The position numbers and the translations under genes are program-made. A stretch of DNA of 64,000 nt from Tritrichomonas musculus (taxonomy: Eukaryota; Parabasalia; Tritrichomonadida; Tritrichomonadidae), in NCBI GenBank assembly GCA_039105265.1, contig JAPFFF010000003.1:5828001-5892000 (forward strand), written 5' to 3'. The notes beneath the pieces were generated by a model. The model was not told the DNA's origin and made no database searches. It was given only the letters and a program-made list of their open reading frames with translations. Each line of letters opens with the position of its first letter. The stretch's first letter is position 1. Below, one piece after another: positions 49,221-58,981 of the stretch.

Positions 49221-49462
49221 TGCAAAATAAAAGAAAAAAATCGAAAAAAGTTTAATTTATGAAATTGAAGTAGATAATTCAAATTTTACTTTTTCATATA
49301 AACTTTTTAAAAGTTCAAAATTATAATTTTTATTCAAATTTCTTCATTAATTCAAATTTCTATCTATTATTCTTTATATTTTCAAAATTTTAAACGATCA
49401 AAAATCTTCATGTGAGAAAGGTAGTTATTTATAAATTTTGATTTGTCAAACTAGAAACAATT

Positions 49463-49470
<8 letters not shown>

Positions 49471-49495
<25 letters not shown>
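49471..49495. repeat. A25 homopolymer
   Basis: A run of 25 A, ending three bases before the stop of the next minus-strand gene, so it lies in that gene's 3' flank as a T-run. Confidence 0.85.
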
Positions 49496-49496
<1 letters not shown>

Positions 49497-49498
49497 AA

Positions 49499-50776
49499 TT
49501 ATTGATTCAATTTATTAAATGGAACAGCCCCACTTCTACCAAACATATCTGTACACCAAACAGTTTGACCTGTCAAGTTTTTATGGGGAGTTACAAGCAA
49601 ATATTCATTAGCTTTCCAAACAAAAGAATTCGTTTCAGTTTGAATTGCATAATCTTCTTTTAATTGAGCAATTGTTCTTTTTAATTTTTCGATTTGAATA
49701 TCACTCTTTTTGACAACGGTACTTTTCATATTTACAACATCAGCAATAGTTATTTCTTTTCCATTATCATTTAATATCACAACTAAAGAACCTGGAGGAA
49801 ATCCAGGAATACTGTTGGAAGTAACAGTAGCTAATTTTTGTAAAAGTTCAGTATTAAATACTTCAGATGGATCAATGAATTCAGATATATTGAAAGGTGG
49901 CAATTGAAAATTTGGAGTAGCAAAAACTTCTTTAAGATTATCGATATTACTAGTCTCTGTATCTTGAGGAATATTATTTGGATTTGTCATTCTTTGGATA
50001 TCATTTGATACTTTTGTATCAGTTTCAATAACATTTGGATATTTATCAAAAAATTCGGCAAATACTGACCTTAATTGTGATCCATATTCTTTATCGATTC
50101 TTTCAAATTCAGATAGTAATCTCTCAGAGCTGATGGAAAAAGTTTTGTTTGCTTCATTGAAATCTTCTGTTAATGTGGCGGCTTGAGATTCGATTGATGG
50201 GAAATCATCCTTTGCGTCTGATAACTGTGATTTCAACTTTTCAATATAATCAGGATTTTTTCCATTAGTATTTTCTGGTTTTAACTTTTCTGTAATCTGC
50301 TCAATTCGAGCAAGTAAAGAGTTATAATTTTGCATTGCTTTAGTATATTTATCTCTAACTTCATCAAAATCTTTTAAATAAACTTGGAAAGTAGATTCGA
50401 TCATATTATTTGATTCGATATAAGAATCATGCACGGATTTTAATTTTTCAATGAAAAATTCGCGCATAACCTCACTCATTTCTTCAAGGCCTTGTGGTTT
50501 ACAAACGTATCCTGATGTAATTGTTATCCAAGTTGAAGTAAAGTTCGGATCAACAACTTCATATCTATCGTCACTTTCCTGTTTGAAAAACATGTTTTTT
50601 TTCTTCAGCTTTTTAGTTGGAAGCTCATTTGATATTTTTCCAAGGTTTTCAATTAATTTAGTAATTTTTCCTGTAAATGTAGTTACACATTGTATCATTG
50701 AGTTCAAAAGAGCTAAATTTGATTCCTTAACTTTTCTAATTTTAGCAAAAGTTTCGCGATAATTTGTATTAGACAT
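49499..50776 (-). CDS. BAR-like coiled-coil protein with SH3-like C-terminus
   Basis: About 425 residues from ATG 50776; the open frame reaches a TTG 12 codons earlier. Residues 1-265 form long helices with the spacing of F-BAR/BAR domains (NYRETFAKIRKVKESNLALL; MREFFIEKLKSVHDSYIESN; ERLLSEFERIDKEYGSQLRS), which bend membranes as dimers. A linker rich in Pro and Asn follows, then a short coil. The last 40 residues (SFVWKANEYLLVTPHKNLTG and GRSGAVPFNKL) look like a small SH3-type barrel with the terminal G-x-VP-x-x-x-L pattern. A role between membrane and actin is inferred. The fold call is from pattern only. Confidence 0.6.
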   Translation of the reverse strand: MSNTNYRETFAKIRKVKESNLALLNSMIQCVTTFTGKITKLIENLGKISNELPTKKLKKKNMFFKQESDDRYEVVDPNFTSTWITITSGYVCKPQGLEEMSEVMREFFIEKLKSVHDSYIESNNMIESTFQVYLKDFDEVRDKYTKAMQNYNSLLARIEQITEKLKPENTNGKNPDYIEKLKSQLSDAKDDFPSIESQAATLTEDFNEANKTFSISSERLLSEFERIDKEYGSQLRSVFAEFFDKYPNVIETDTKVSNDIQRMTNPNNIPQDTETSNIDNLKEVFATPNFQLPPFNISEFIDPSEVFNTELLQKLATVTSNSIPGFPPGSLVVILNDNGKEITIADVVNMKSTVVKKSDIQIEKLKRTIAQLKEDYAIQTETNSFVWKANEYLLVTPHKNLTGQTVWCTDMFGRSGAVPFNKLNQ

Positions 50777-51794
50777 TTGTGATAATTGAAAAGTGCCATG
50801 AAAATTGCTCAAAAGTTATATGAAAAAGTTAATTTTCTTATAATCAATCACTAATAAGAGTTGCAATATATTATCAAAGACTTTTTTTGAAGAATTGTCT
50901 TAGAGAGACCTGAATCGAAATATGAAAGCATATCCTAAAACAGAAAATGAGCTTAGTAAGTATTCAAAAGATTTGGATGTCATTGAAATGAAAAAACTTT
51001 TTGAATAAAATTAAAATTTACTAACATTTCAAAAACTCAAAACCAATAGCCCAAAATCGTATCTCTTTGTTCTTTTATTGAATTTAAGGTATGTTTATGA
51101 TCAGCAACAATTGGCTAGTCTGTACCATATATAAACCTAATATAATATTAAGAATAAGTTCGATTTTCAAATAATGATAATATCAACTTTTTGAATTATA
51201 ACTGAAAAGATAAATATCAATATTTTGCGATCATAAAGTAATATTGCACAAAATATATATTATATATATTTTATATTCTATATTAATAATATTAAAACTA
51301 AATATAATTGTTGACTTTTCTCTCAAATTTTATAAAAGCTCAATCAAAGAAAAGTATCATTAAATATCAAAAGTTGATGATGGAAGATCTAGTGAAATTT
51401 TTAAAGTCATAATCATGTTTATTTTACTAGTGAAATTTTAAAAGTGAACTGAAATGGTAATATTCTGAAGACAAAGACTACAAGTCATCAATTATAGTCC
51501 ACTTTGATCAAGAAGAAAATTAGTCATCTAATATAAAATTACATTATATGAAAAAATTGTTGATATTTATGGATTTTTAGAGTATTTATGGATTTTAAGA
51601 AATTCTATAAGATCATAGAATTTTTTGTGTACTAGGCTAAAGAATCATTGAAAAAATATATTCAATTTAAATCAATTTTGTATAAATTAAATTTTCTCAT
51701 TTACCGCCATCTTTTGAAAGAATATGAAATTGTGTGCATTCTGACGTTAACTATATTGAATTTTTCAATACAAGGAAATAATATCATTTTATTA
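50777..51794. other. AT-rich intergenic region between divergent genes
   Basis: About 1 kb with no gene. The reading frame of the next gene is open back to a TTG at 51648 but has no ATG before 51795. Alternating TA stretches occur at 51255-51290. Confidence 0.6.
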
Positions 51795-52871
51795 ATGCTT
51801 TCAGGATTTCCTGTTCCAGATTTTGAATGCCTTGATAACTTTGACGATATTGATCAATTCGAAAATGCATTTGAAAATGGAAATCCTCCCGTATTATCGC
51901 ATTTTCCAATTAAGAATGACAATCAATCATCAACTCTTACAGAAAACGAACAGATAGCATTAAATGAAAAAGGGTTGATTGTTTTAGATCAGTCAACACC
52001 AATTAGGAGCACGTCAAATTCAACAGTGTATGCTGCTAAATCCCCAAAAGATGGCCAAATGTTTGCGTTAAAAGTAACAAGTCACAGAAAAAGAGCACAA
52101 ACAGAATACCAAAAAAGGAATTTGATTAGTAATCAAAGTCCTTATTTACTGAAATCAATATCGTTATATGAGTCACCAGCGACACCAAAAGTTATACTTC
52201 AAATGGAATTATGCGAAAACGGTGATATAAAAAGTATGATGGCATCAATGGTCTTCTGGCCAGAAGATATTATATGGAAATTGATTCATGACGTTGCTCA
52301 TGCATTAGTCGAACTTCATAAAGAAAACTGGATGCATCTTGATGTATCTCCTGGCAATATCCTTGTATCTAATGATTGCTTTAAATTATCTGATTTTGGA
52401 ACAATGACACGTGTAGGAGATTTTGAAGAAGGGATGGAAGGTGCAGGGCCATATGTTTCACCTGAAGCTTTATCATATCCACTTGGCCCTTATACAGTTA
52501 ATCAGCAAACTGATATCTTCTCATTTGGAGTTGTACTTCTCGAAGTAGCCACCGGAAAGCAAGCTCCGCGAGGTGGTACACCGGGCTATTCACTTTTACG
52601 CCGTGATGAATTGAAACTAAAGCTTAAGCAATCTTCATTATCAAGCTCACGTCATGATGATAACCTTCAACCACCAAATAACCGTAGAGTTAACTTGATG
52701 ATGTCCCCAGTAAATAAGAAATCAAACAAAGAAAACTATTGTCAGGAATATGAATGCTGGTGCTCACCAGTTTTAATCGAATTGATAAACTCAATGTTGT
52801 CAAGCGATCCTTCTCAAAGGCCATCTTCATATGATCTCTGTCAAATTCTTCAGGTAGCTAGATTTGATTGA
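51795..52871 (+). CDS. Wee1/Myt1-like protein kinase with altered catalytic loop
   Basis: A 358-residue kinase from ATG 51795 (MLSGFPVPDFECLD). The domain covers about 60-355. Lys93 (FALKVT), HLDVSPGNIL (181-190), DFG (200-202), the segment EGAGPYVSPEAL and the FSFGVVLLEVATG helix (DIFSFGVVLLEV) resemble Wee1/Myt1 kinases, which hold CDK1 inactive by tyrosine phosphorylation; the HLDV in place of HRDL is typical of that group. Two deviations are visible. The catalytic-loop Lys expected in HLDxKPxN is Ser185. The Gly loop (IRSTSNSTVYAA) has no glycine. An insert of about 60 Ser/Asn-rich residues (near 280-325) lies before the last helices. Activity is therefore uncertain. The family call is moderately firm. 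Confidence 0.75.
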   Translation: MLSGFPVPDFECLDNFDDIDQFENAFENGNPPVLSHFPIKNDNQSSTLTENEQIALNEKGLIVLDQSTPIRSTSNSTVYAAKSPKDGQMFALKVTSHRKRAQTEYQKRNLISNQSPYLLKSISLYESPATPKVILQMELCENGDIKSMMASMVFWPEDIIWKLIHDVAHALVELHKENWMHLDVSPGNILVSNDCFKLSDFGTMTRVGDFEEGMEGAGPYVSPEALSYPLGPYTVNQQTDIFSFGVVLLEVATGKQAPRGGTPGYSLLRRDELKLKLKQSSLSSSRHDDNLQPPNNRRVNLMMSPVNKKSNKENYCQEYECWCSPVLIELINSMLSSDPSQRPSSYDLCQILQVARFD

Positions 52872-53091
52872 ATTTGTTGTATTATATATATTATTGTTGT
52901 TTTTTTCCATGTATATATATGTATTGTGTTTATTTTATATTAGTTTTATCATTACTTAATGATAATAAAAGACATGAATAGAATTTTGTTTTGTTTTATT
53001 TTGGTATATAGATTAAGATGATTTGCATTTTGGAATTTGAACAAATATGAATTCAAAATTTATGACAAATATTAAAATATTTTAATATTAA

Positions 53092-55698
53092 ATGAGCCTG
53101 GAAGAATGTATCATTAAATTATCAAAAAAGCAATTTGAGCTACGTTGCGAAAAAGCAATGCAAACTATTCAAACATTTAATCGTGATGAATATATTAATA
53201 AATTAAGAGCTGATTATTTGCTACTTCTTCTGAACGAAAAAAATCATTATTTGCGTTTTCTTGATGTTGCATGTGCGTTATCATCACCAGAAAAAACAAT
53301 TCCGCTTGCATCAAAACCAATTCAAAATATTGATTACCTAAAACCAAAAGAATGTGTTCATATACGATCTTTGTCTTTTTTTATAGATAATTTAATGAAG
53401 TGTGATGGACAAATCATGCAAGAAAATATAAATAATCCGTTTTTCATTAATACTTTAACTTTTTCTCTATTTCCAGCAATTTCAGCATATTTCCATCCTA
53501 GTTTAATACCAGAAATTGATCAAGATCAATTATATAATGATGAAAATGATGATGTTCTTGACTTTCAACTCCATAACTATAACAATGTTTTTACTTATCT
53601 ATCTCAAAAAATAGAGGAGAATGCCAAAAATGAGCAACAGATAATACTTTATCAAACTGTTTTTGATTTATTTATGCGTCCTCTTTTTGCCTCTCCTTTA
53701 TTTATCAATTTCTGCATTAACTTTTTCCAACCAATCTTTTCAGACATACAAAATATTGAAAACCAAAAAGAAAATTTTGTAAATTTTTCAATTCCTGATT
53801 ATTTAACATCACAATTTAATTCTTATTATGATATCTACATACACCTCATACCATCATTTATTGCTATCAATCTAAGAAAATCGAATGACCCTACTCGAAC
53901 TATTTATGAAAGTTTTTTCAAAATTGCTTTACAAAGTCCTGAATCAGCACAATTTTACGGACTTTTCCATTATTCAAGGCCCCCAACAGAAGAACTTCTT
54001 ATTAAGCTCAGAAATATTTTAAGTGGATCGCATAACAGCGATGTACTTAATATGTTTACAGCAACGTTATTATCTGTTGGTGAAATTGTTAATAAGCAAA
54101 TGAAGGAATGGAAAGAAAATGAAATGTCAGGATTATTAAATATCCTTACATGTTCATGTTCTGAAACTATGCTTACAAACAAAATAGACGACGTTAATAA
54201 TTTTGATTCAAGAATAGGACTTGCATTAGGAATGAAAAATTACTACTTCGAAGAGGAATCTTTTGTTGAGCAAAATAGATGTCTCTTTCGATATGTTATT
54301 CTTAGTAATAGAGATATTGACCTTCTTGAATTCATTTTAAACAATGATAAGCCAATCGAATATACTCCATCAAATGATGCAAAAGCAGGAGATTTTTCAA
54401 TTATTTATTTTGGGTTCAGTGAAGATGGTTCTGACGACTTCGAAGAAGAAACGGAAAAATCAAGTAACAGTCAATCATTGAGTATTACCGTTATTGATAA
54501 TCCGACCGAAATTTCGCCTAACCTTCGCCATTTACTTCAAAATTCGGATCCTATCCCAACATTTAGGAAAATTCCAGAAGAATTGACTTTAGAAGAATTC
54601 TTTGATAAATATCTAGTTCAACGTGGGCCATGTAGTACTTTAGCTAAACGGAAGATGAATGCAAGAGTTATTTTGTCTTTATTATCATATAAAAAAAAAG
54701 AGAAATTAAAAATTAAACAAATTTTGGATGTTCTTCCTAGTACATCGCTAGAGCAAGATCAAGAAATCAGAGTTCTTACAAATGCAACTAACATTAGAAA
54801 AAAAATCGATAAAATTTCAAATTTAAATTTGAAAATCAATGAAAATACTGAATTGATTAACAATCTAGTCTTACTCAATGATAAGAGTTCTGCAACATAT
54901 TTCCAAAACTTTAAATTTATGATGAATCAAGATTACATAAGCAATCCAAAACAATTTATATTAGATATCAGATCTAATTGTAGAAATCTAAACAAAGTAT
55001 TTTTTTCCCAGCCAAAAATTGTTTTAATGAAAATGATTGATCATGCAAAATATTCAAAATGGCTTATTAATTCAAAAATTATATACAGTTCATTTTTCCT
55101 CGATTTTGTTAATTCGACTGATTACAACAAAAAAATTGATAACAAGTTTAATTCTCTTTTGTCAAAATTGAACAAAGATATTATTGAAAAACTTCTTGAA
55201 AATCATTTTCCTACCCAAAATGTCAAAAAACGATCAAAAGTAAAAATAAATCAGTTCCTCTGTCAAAAGATACTTAAAATGCCGCAAAATAGAAAAGAAA
55301 TACTTCTTATTTGCACAGAAGCTTTCGCTGATTTTTCAGTTTTGAGGAAATTAGAATTGTTTAGTAAAGCCTTTAACGAACTTAAGTATTATGCTGAAGA
55401 AAATATGCCTGAATCAGTTGATGCTCTCGGAGCTGATGAGCTGACGCCTTTGATGGTTTCAGTTATCTTCTTATCCAATGCTACTAATATTGCATCAACA
55501 ATTGCATTTTTAAATTATTTCTTTTCTAATGTTGAGAATGAATCGATCAATTCTCAAGCAGCTATAATGAAAAATTTAGCTTCATCGGCGTTGACTGATC
55601 TATTGGATATATTACATGCTAATCCAAATCTGGCCAAATTCTGCAATGACCTTGTTAACAATATTTCTGATTTCTTGAAAAATTTGTATAGTGAATGA
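53092..55698 (+). CDS. Large VPS9-domain protein (candidate Rab5-family GEF)
   Basis: An 868-residue helical protein. Near residues 745-840, ELKYYAEENMPESVDALGAD and ELTPLMVSVIFLSNATNIAS match the VPS9 core (GADELLPLLIYVLIKAN), including the conserved Asp, followed by the final helices. The long N-terminal part has no recognised domain; an acidic Ser-rich segment lies near residues 443-465. Proteins with VPS9 activate Rab5-type GTPases in endocytosis and phagocytosis. It differs from the VPS9 protein at 35056-36645 in size and in the rest of its sequence, so the two are not recent duplicates. Confidence 0.7.
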   Translation: MSLEECIIKLSKKQFELRCEKAMQTIQTFNRDEYINKLRADYLLLLLNEKNHYLRFLDVACALSSPEKTIPLASKPIQNIDYLKPKECVHIRSLSFFIDNLMKCDGQIMQENINNPFFINTLTFSLFPAISAYFHPSLIPEIDQDQLYNDENDDVLDFQLHNYNNVFTYLSQKIEENAKNEQQIILYQTVFDLFMRPLFASPLFINFCINFFQPIFSDIQNIENQKENFVNFSIPDYLTSQFNSYYDIYIHLIPSFIAINLRKSNDPTRTIYESFFKIALQSPESAQFYGLFHYSRPPTEELLIKLRNILSGSHNSDVLNMFTATLLSVGEIVNKQMKEWKENEMSGLLNILTCSCSETMLTNKIDDVNNFDSRIGLALGMKNYYFEEESFVEQNRCLFRYVILSNRDIDLLEFILNNDKPIEYTPSNDAKAGDFSIIYFGFSEDGSDDFEEETEKSSNSQSLSITVIDNPTEISPNLRHLLQNSDPIPTFRKIPEELTLEEFFDKYLVQRGPCSTLAKRKMNARVILSLLSYKKKEKLKIKQILDVLPSTSLEQDQEIRVLTNATNIRKKIDKISNLNLKINENTELINNLVLLNDKSSATYFQNFKFMMNQDYISNPKQFILDIRSNCRNLNKVFFSQPKIVLMKMIDHAKYSKWLINSKIIYSSFFLDFVNSTDYNKKIDNKFNSLLSKLNKDIIEKLLENHFPTQNVKKRSKVKINQFLCQKILKMPQNRKEILLICTEAFADFSVLRKLELFSKAFNELKYYAEENMPESVDALGADELTPLMVSVIFLSNATNIASTIAFLNYFFSNVENESINSQAAIMKNLASSALTDLLDILHANPNLAKFCNDLVNNISDFLKNLYSE

Positions 55699-55776
55699 TT
55701 TTGCATTATTATTGATGTTTTCTTTTTTGATATCTGATGTTACTGAATTTAAATGAAAATTAGCATTTCTTAATTT

Positions 55777-55796
55777 AAAAAAAAAAAAAAAAAAAA
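55777..55796. repeat. A20 homopolymer between convergent genes
   Basis: A run of 20 A in the 218-bp space between the stops of two convergent genes. Confidence 0.85.
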
Positions 55797-55916
55797 TTGT
55801 TGACCGCCGTTCTACCTTTTTTAAAACATTAAAAATTAATCGGTTAATAACTATGTAAAAATTCTTGCCAACATTAAGATTTTTTATTTTAATTTTTATA
55901 CAAACAATTTTTTGTT

Positions 55917-58304
55917 CTAGTTTAAAATTGCAGATCGGACATCAAGGTCACTATCTTTCTTTAGTTTTTCTATTGCTTCTGTAATCAAATGATGATTCTC
56001 ATTTGATTCAGGAAGAACAGAAGCAATTGACATGACTGCATTAGCAACACTTATTCTCACATTTGCTACTTTATCATTTAATAAAATATTAAGCAATATG
56101 TTGATGATTCCGTTGATCTTTTCGAGATCAACAAACTCAAAAATAGAAGCTGCAATTTCTCTTTCTGTATATTTGTCACTTTTGGCAAGGTCTAGAACGA
56201 ATTTTTGGTCTGATTCATTGTCTTTCTCCATCAAATAAGCATAACTTAGAACAGCATCTTTTCTAACAACAGAAACGGGATCCAATAAAAGCTCTTTGGC
56301 GGAGTTTTTTAATATTTCAAGGTTCTGTTTTGCAATAGATTCGCCTTTGTTTACTTTTTCGGTATTATCACTTTTGTCACTGCTTTCGCAATTGCTACTA
56401 TTAGTTTGATTTTCTTTATTATTATTATTTTGACTTTCATCGCAATTATTGATTTGTATCTCACTGTTGTTGTTGCTATCAGATTGGATTTCTTCGTCGT
56501 CATCTGTTTCATTTGATGAAACAAATATATCGCAGCAATATCTGAGCTGTTCAGAAACTTTTAATCTCATTCGCCACTGATCATATTTTTCAGATGGTTT
56601 TTCTAAGCATTTTATGAGACTATTTGTATCCTTTTTATCTAGCATCGTCGCAATTACGTTTAAATTATTCATTACCCCAATCGCTACGGATGATATATCA
56701 TTTAAAAAGTTCATTACAACTTCAAATAATTCATCTTTTGAAAGTATATGAGCAAAGCTTAAAAGTCCAAATGATAATGTCCGCCTAATTCTGAACTCTT
56801 TTGAATTGAGAGCAGCATGAAAACCATTTGTGAGTTCGTTGAATCGTTCATGACCAAGAGCAATTGTAACAGCTGGAAAAGAAAAAGCTGCCGGAAAAGC
56901 TGCTGATACATCTTTTGACATAAGTGCTGTACAATATTTCTGTACGAGTGCTGGTGATGAGAGTTTTGAACCTAGTGATGATATAAGAGGTCCTAGATTT
57001 CGTTGCATGATATTTCTGACAATTTCAGATTGATCGGAAAGAAGAAGATTTGATATTGGAATAATAGTAACAAGACGATTTGAATAATCAAGTAAATCGC
57101 ATAAAGAAACAAGAGATTCAGCGCAAGCTTTACGAACAAGAGTATTTGAATCACGACTAAAAATAGTGTAGATGGCACAAAATCGAACAAGTTCAAGAGT
57201 AGGATTTTTTTGAGGATTTGGGATCTGTGGTATTGCGTTAATACTAATATCTTGATGATCTGTATTATTCGGATCATTGTTTGCTTCATTTTGCTTTTGA
57301 CCATCTTTTTGATTTTGATTATTATCGTTTGCATCATCATTTTTATCTTTAACATTATTGTTTTCTTCATTTTGAACTTGAATGTTTTGAGTATTATCTA
57401 TTGTTTCTTTTTCGTCACTTTGAATTTGTAAATCTTTATTTATTTCGTCTGGACTGACATCACTTCGAGGACTTGCCTGACCTTCAAATTCAAATCTATT
57501 ATTTAAAGGCAATTTATGAGCGAGCTGTACAATCAATGGTGGCAATAAGGCTCTAACAGCTCCTGAGTTATCAGTTGCCAGTTGATTGATAATTTGAAGG
57601 AGTGGCGTAAACCATGCTTCTGGGTCATAAAAACCAACAAGAAATGATAAAACTTTAAGAACAACTATGCGTGATTCTTTTTTAGGTGATGATGAAATCA
57701 TTCGAATATAAGGTATTTCAATTACTATAAAATTATTAAAATCAAGCATAGTTATCAATGAAGCCCATGTTTCTGAAAGAACATCAACGATCTGAGGATT
57801 AAGATCAAAATTATTAAAAGAACTTGAACTTGAAAAGATCGATGGAGTGTTGCTATTTTTCTGGTTTGACGATGTGTTTGCATTTGATTTTTGAGGTAAA
57901 TTTTTTCTTAAGTTAGAGTTGGAACTAGATTTTGATAATAAAGCTGGTCTTAATGCGTTTGATGCATTTTTGCTGTTAAGCGCAATTGCATGAATAATTG
58001 GTAAAACTGAATTTAATAATAAATTTTGAGCATCGTCAGGAAACCTTTCAAAAAAAACATCGCAAATATCAGGAATAATTGAGATAAGATATTGTACAAC
58101 ATTAATTGGCGTTGTTCTAGATAATAATTTAGTGATTGATGGAATTATCAATTCATGAATAAACTTAAAATCACATATTTGAATTGATGAAATAATATAA
58201 TGAACGCATTCCATGAGTATACTTTCATCATTACAATTTATAAATTCAGTAAACTGAGCTTGTGAAAATGTATCAGCAGGATCTGTACTATTGCTTGTAT
58301 TCAT
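55917..58304 (-). CDS. HEAT-repeat protein, PP4R1/PP2A-A-like
   Basis: A 795-residue solenoid of HEAT-type helix pairs (for example DSNTLVRKACAESLVSLCDL, DQSEIVRNIMQRNLGPLISS, DPVSVVRKDAVLSYAYLMEK, DKVANVRISVANAVMSIASV). Three disordered inserts break it: Ser/Asn-rich near 125-160, Asn/Asp/Gln-rich near 280-345 and again near 605-650. The hinge KYDQWRMRLKVSEQLRYCCD is like the DxxWRVRxxxAExL of PP2A-A and PP4R1 scaffolds. A role as a phosphatase regulatory scaffold is inferred; other HEAT proteins are possible. Confidence 0.7.
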   Translation of the reverse strand: MNTSNSTDPADTFSQAQFTEFINCNDESILMECVHYIISSIQICDFKFIHELIIPSITKLLSRTTPINVVQYLISIIPDICDVFFERFPDDAQNLLLNSVLPIIHAIALNSKNASNALRPALLSKSSSNSNLRKNLPQKSNANTSSNQKNSNTPSIFSSSSSFNNFDLNPQIVDVLSETWASLITMLDFNNFIVIEIPYIRMISSSPKKESRIVVLKVLSFLVGFYDPEAWFTPLLQIINQLATDNSGAVRALLPPLIVQLAHKLPLNNRFEFEGQASPRSDVSPDEINKDLQIQSDEKETIDNTQNIQVQNEENNNVKDKNDDANDNNQNQKDGQKQNEANNDPNNTDHQDISINAIPQIPNPQKNPTLELVRFCAIYTIFSRDSNTLVRKACAESLVSLCDLLDYSNRLVTIIPISNLLLSDQSEIVRNIMQRNLGPLISSLGSKLSSPALVQKYCTALMSKDVSAAFPAAFSFPAVTIALGHERFNELTNGFHAALNSKEFRIRRTLSFGLLSFAHILSKDELFEVVMNFLNDISSVAIGVMNNLNVIATMLDKKDTNSLIKCLEKPSEKYDQWRMRLKVSEQLRYCCDIFVSSNETDDDEEIQSDSNNNSEIQINNCDESQNNNNKENQTNSSNCESSDKSDNTEKVNKGESIAKQNLEILKNSAKELLLDPVSVVRKDAVLSYAYLMEKDNESDQKFVLDLAKSDKYTEREIAASIFEFVDLEKINGIINILLNILLNDKVANVRISVANAVMSIASVLPESNENHHLITEAIEKLKKDSDLDVRSAILN

Positions 58305-58981
58305 TTTAAATATTTTTATTTTTTAAATTAAAATTAAATGGAAGCTTTTATTGAAAAATTTATTCGATAAAAAGCTTTTATTTATATCTTTCAAATAAAA
58401 TATTGAAAAATCTTTTATTTTGTGAAATTCTAAATTGGAATGATATGCATAATGCATTCAATGAATAAATATACAAAAGAAAATAAAAAGTAAAAATTAT
58501 TAAATTTTTTGTTGGTAATCTATAATGAACCAAACTATCCATAAAGATGGTTAGTTGTTTTTTCATTTAACAAAAAACATATGAGATTATATTTTTCAAA
58601 TAAATCATTTTATATAATAAATTTTATCAAACAGAAATAAAATCAAATCATTTATCTGGTCTTGTTGACAACTGACACTTAAATTATGTTATATTCAGCT
58701 ATGCATAGCATGGTTTAATTATTTAATGTTCGATCTGAGATTAAGCAAATCAATTTTAAAAATAATGAAATTTTGATAACTCTTTTCAAAAAGCGAAATC
58801 AGTATTTTTTTTTCAATTAATAAAAGGCTAGGATTTATTGCTTTCAGCTATTTTTATAATATATTTTTTTTTGTTTTTCTTCTTCATATTAAATAAATGT
58901 TTTTCATTAAATTTGATTTTTCAAAGCTTATTTGGTCTATTTATTTTAATAATTTGAAAGACTGATCGTTGGTTAAACAAA
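58305..58981. other. AT-rich intergenic region between divergent genes
   Basis: It must hold two promoters. No gene or distinct repeat is seen; short ORFs here have AT-run composition only. Confidence 0.6.

Noticed and set aside
51648-51794. An N-terminal extension of the Wee1-like kinase
   Set aside because: The frame is open but begins at TTG, contains no ATG before 51795 and reads like translated AT-rich spacer.
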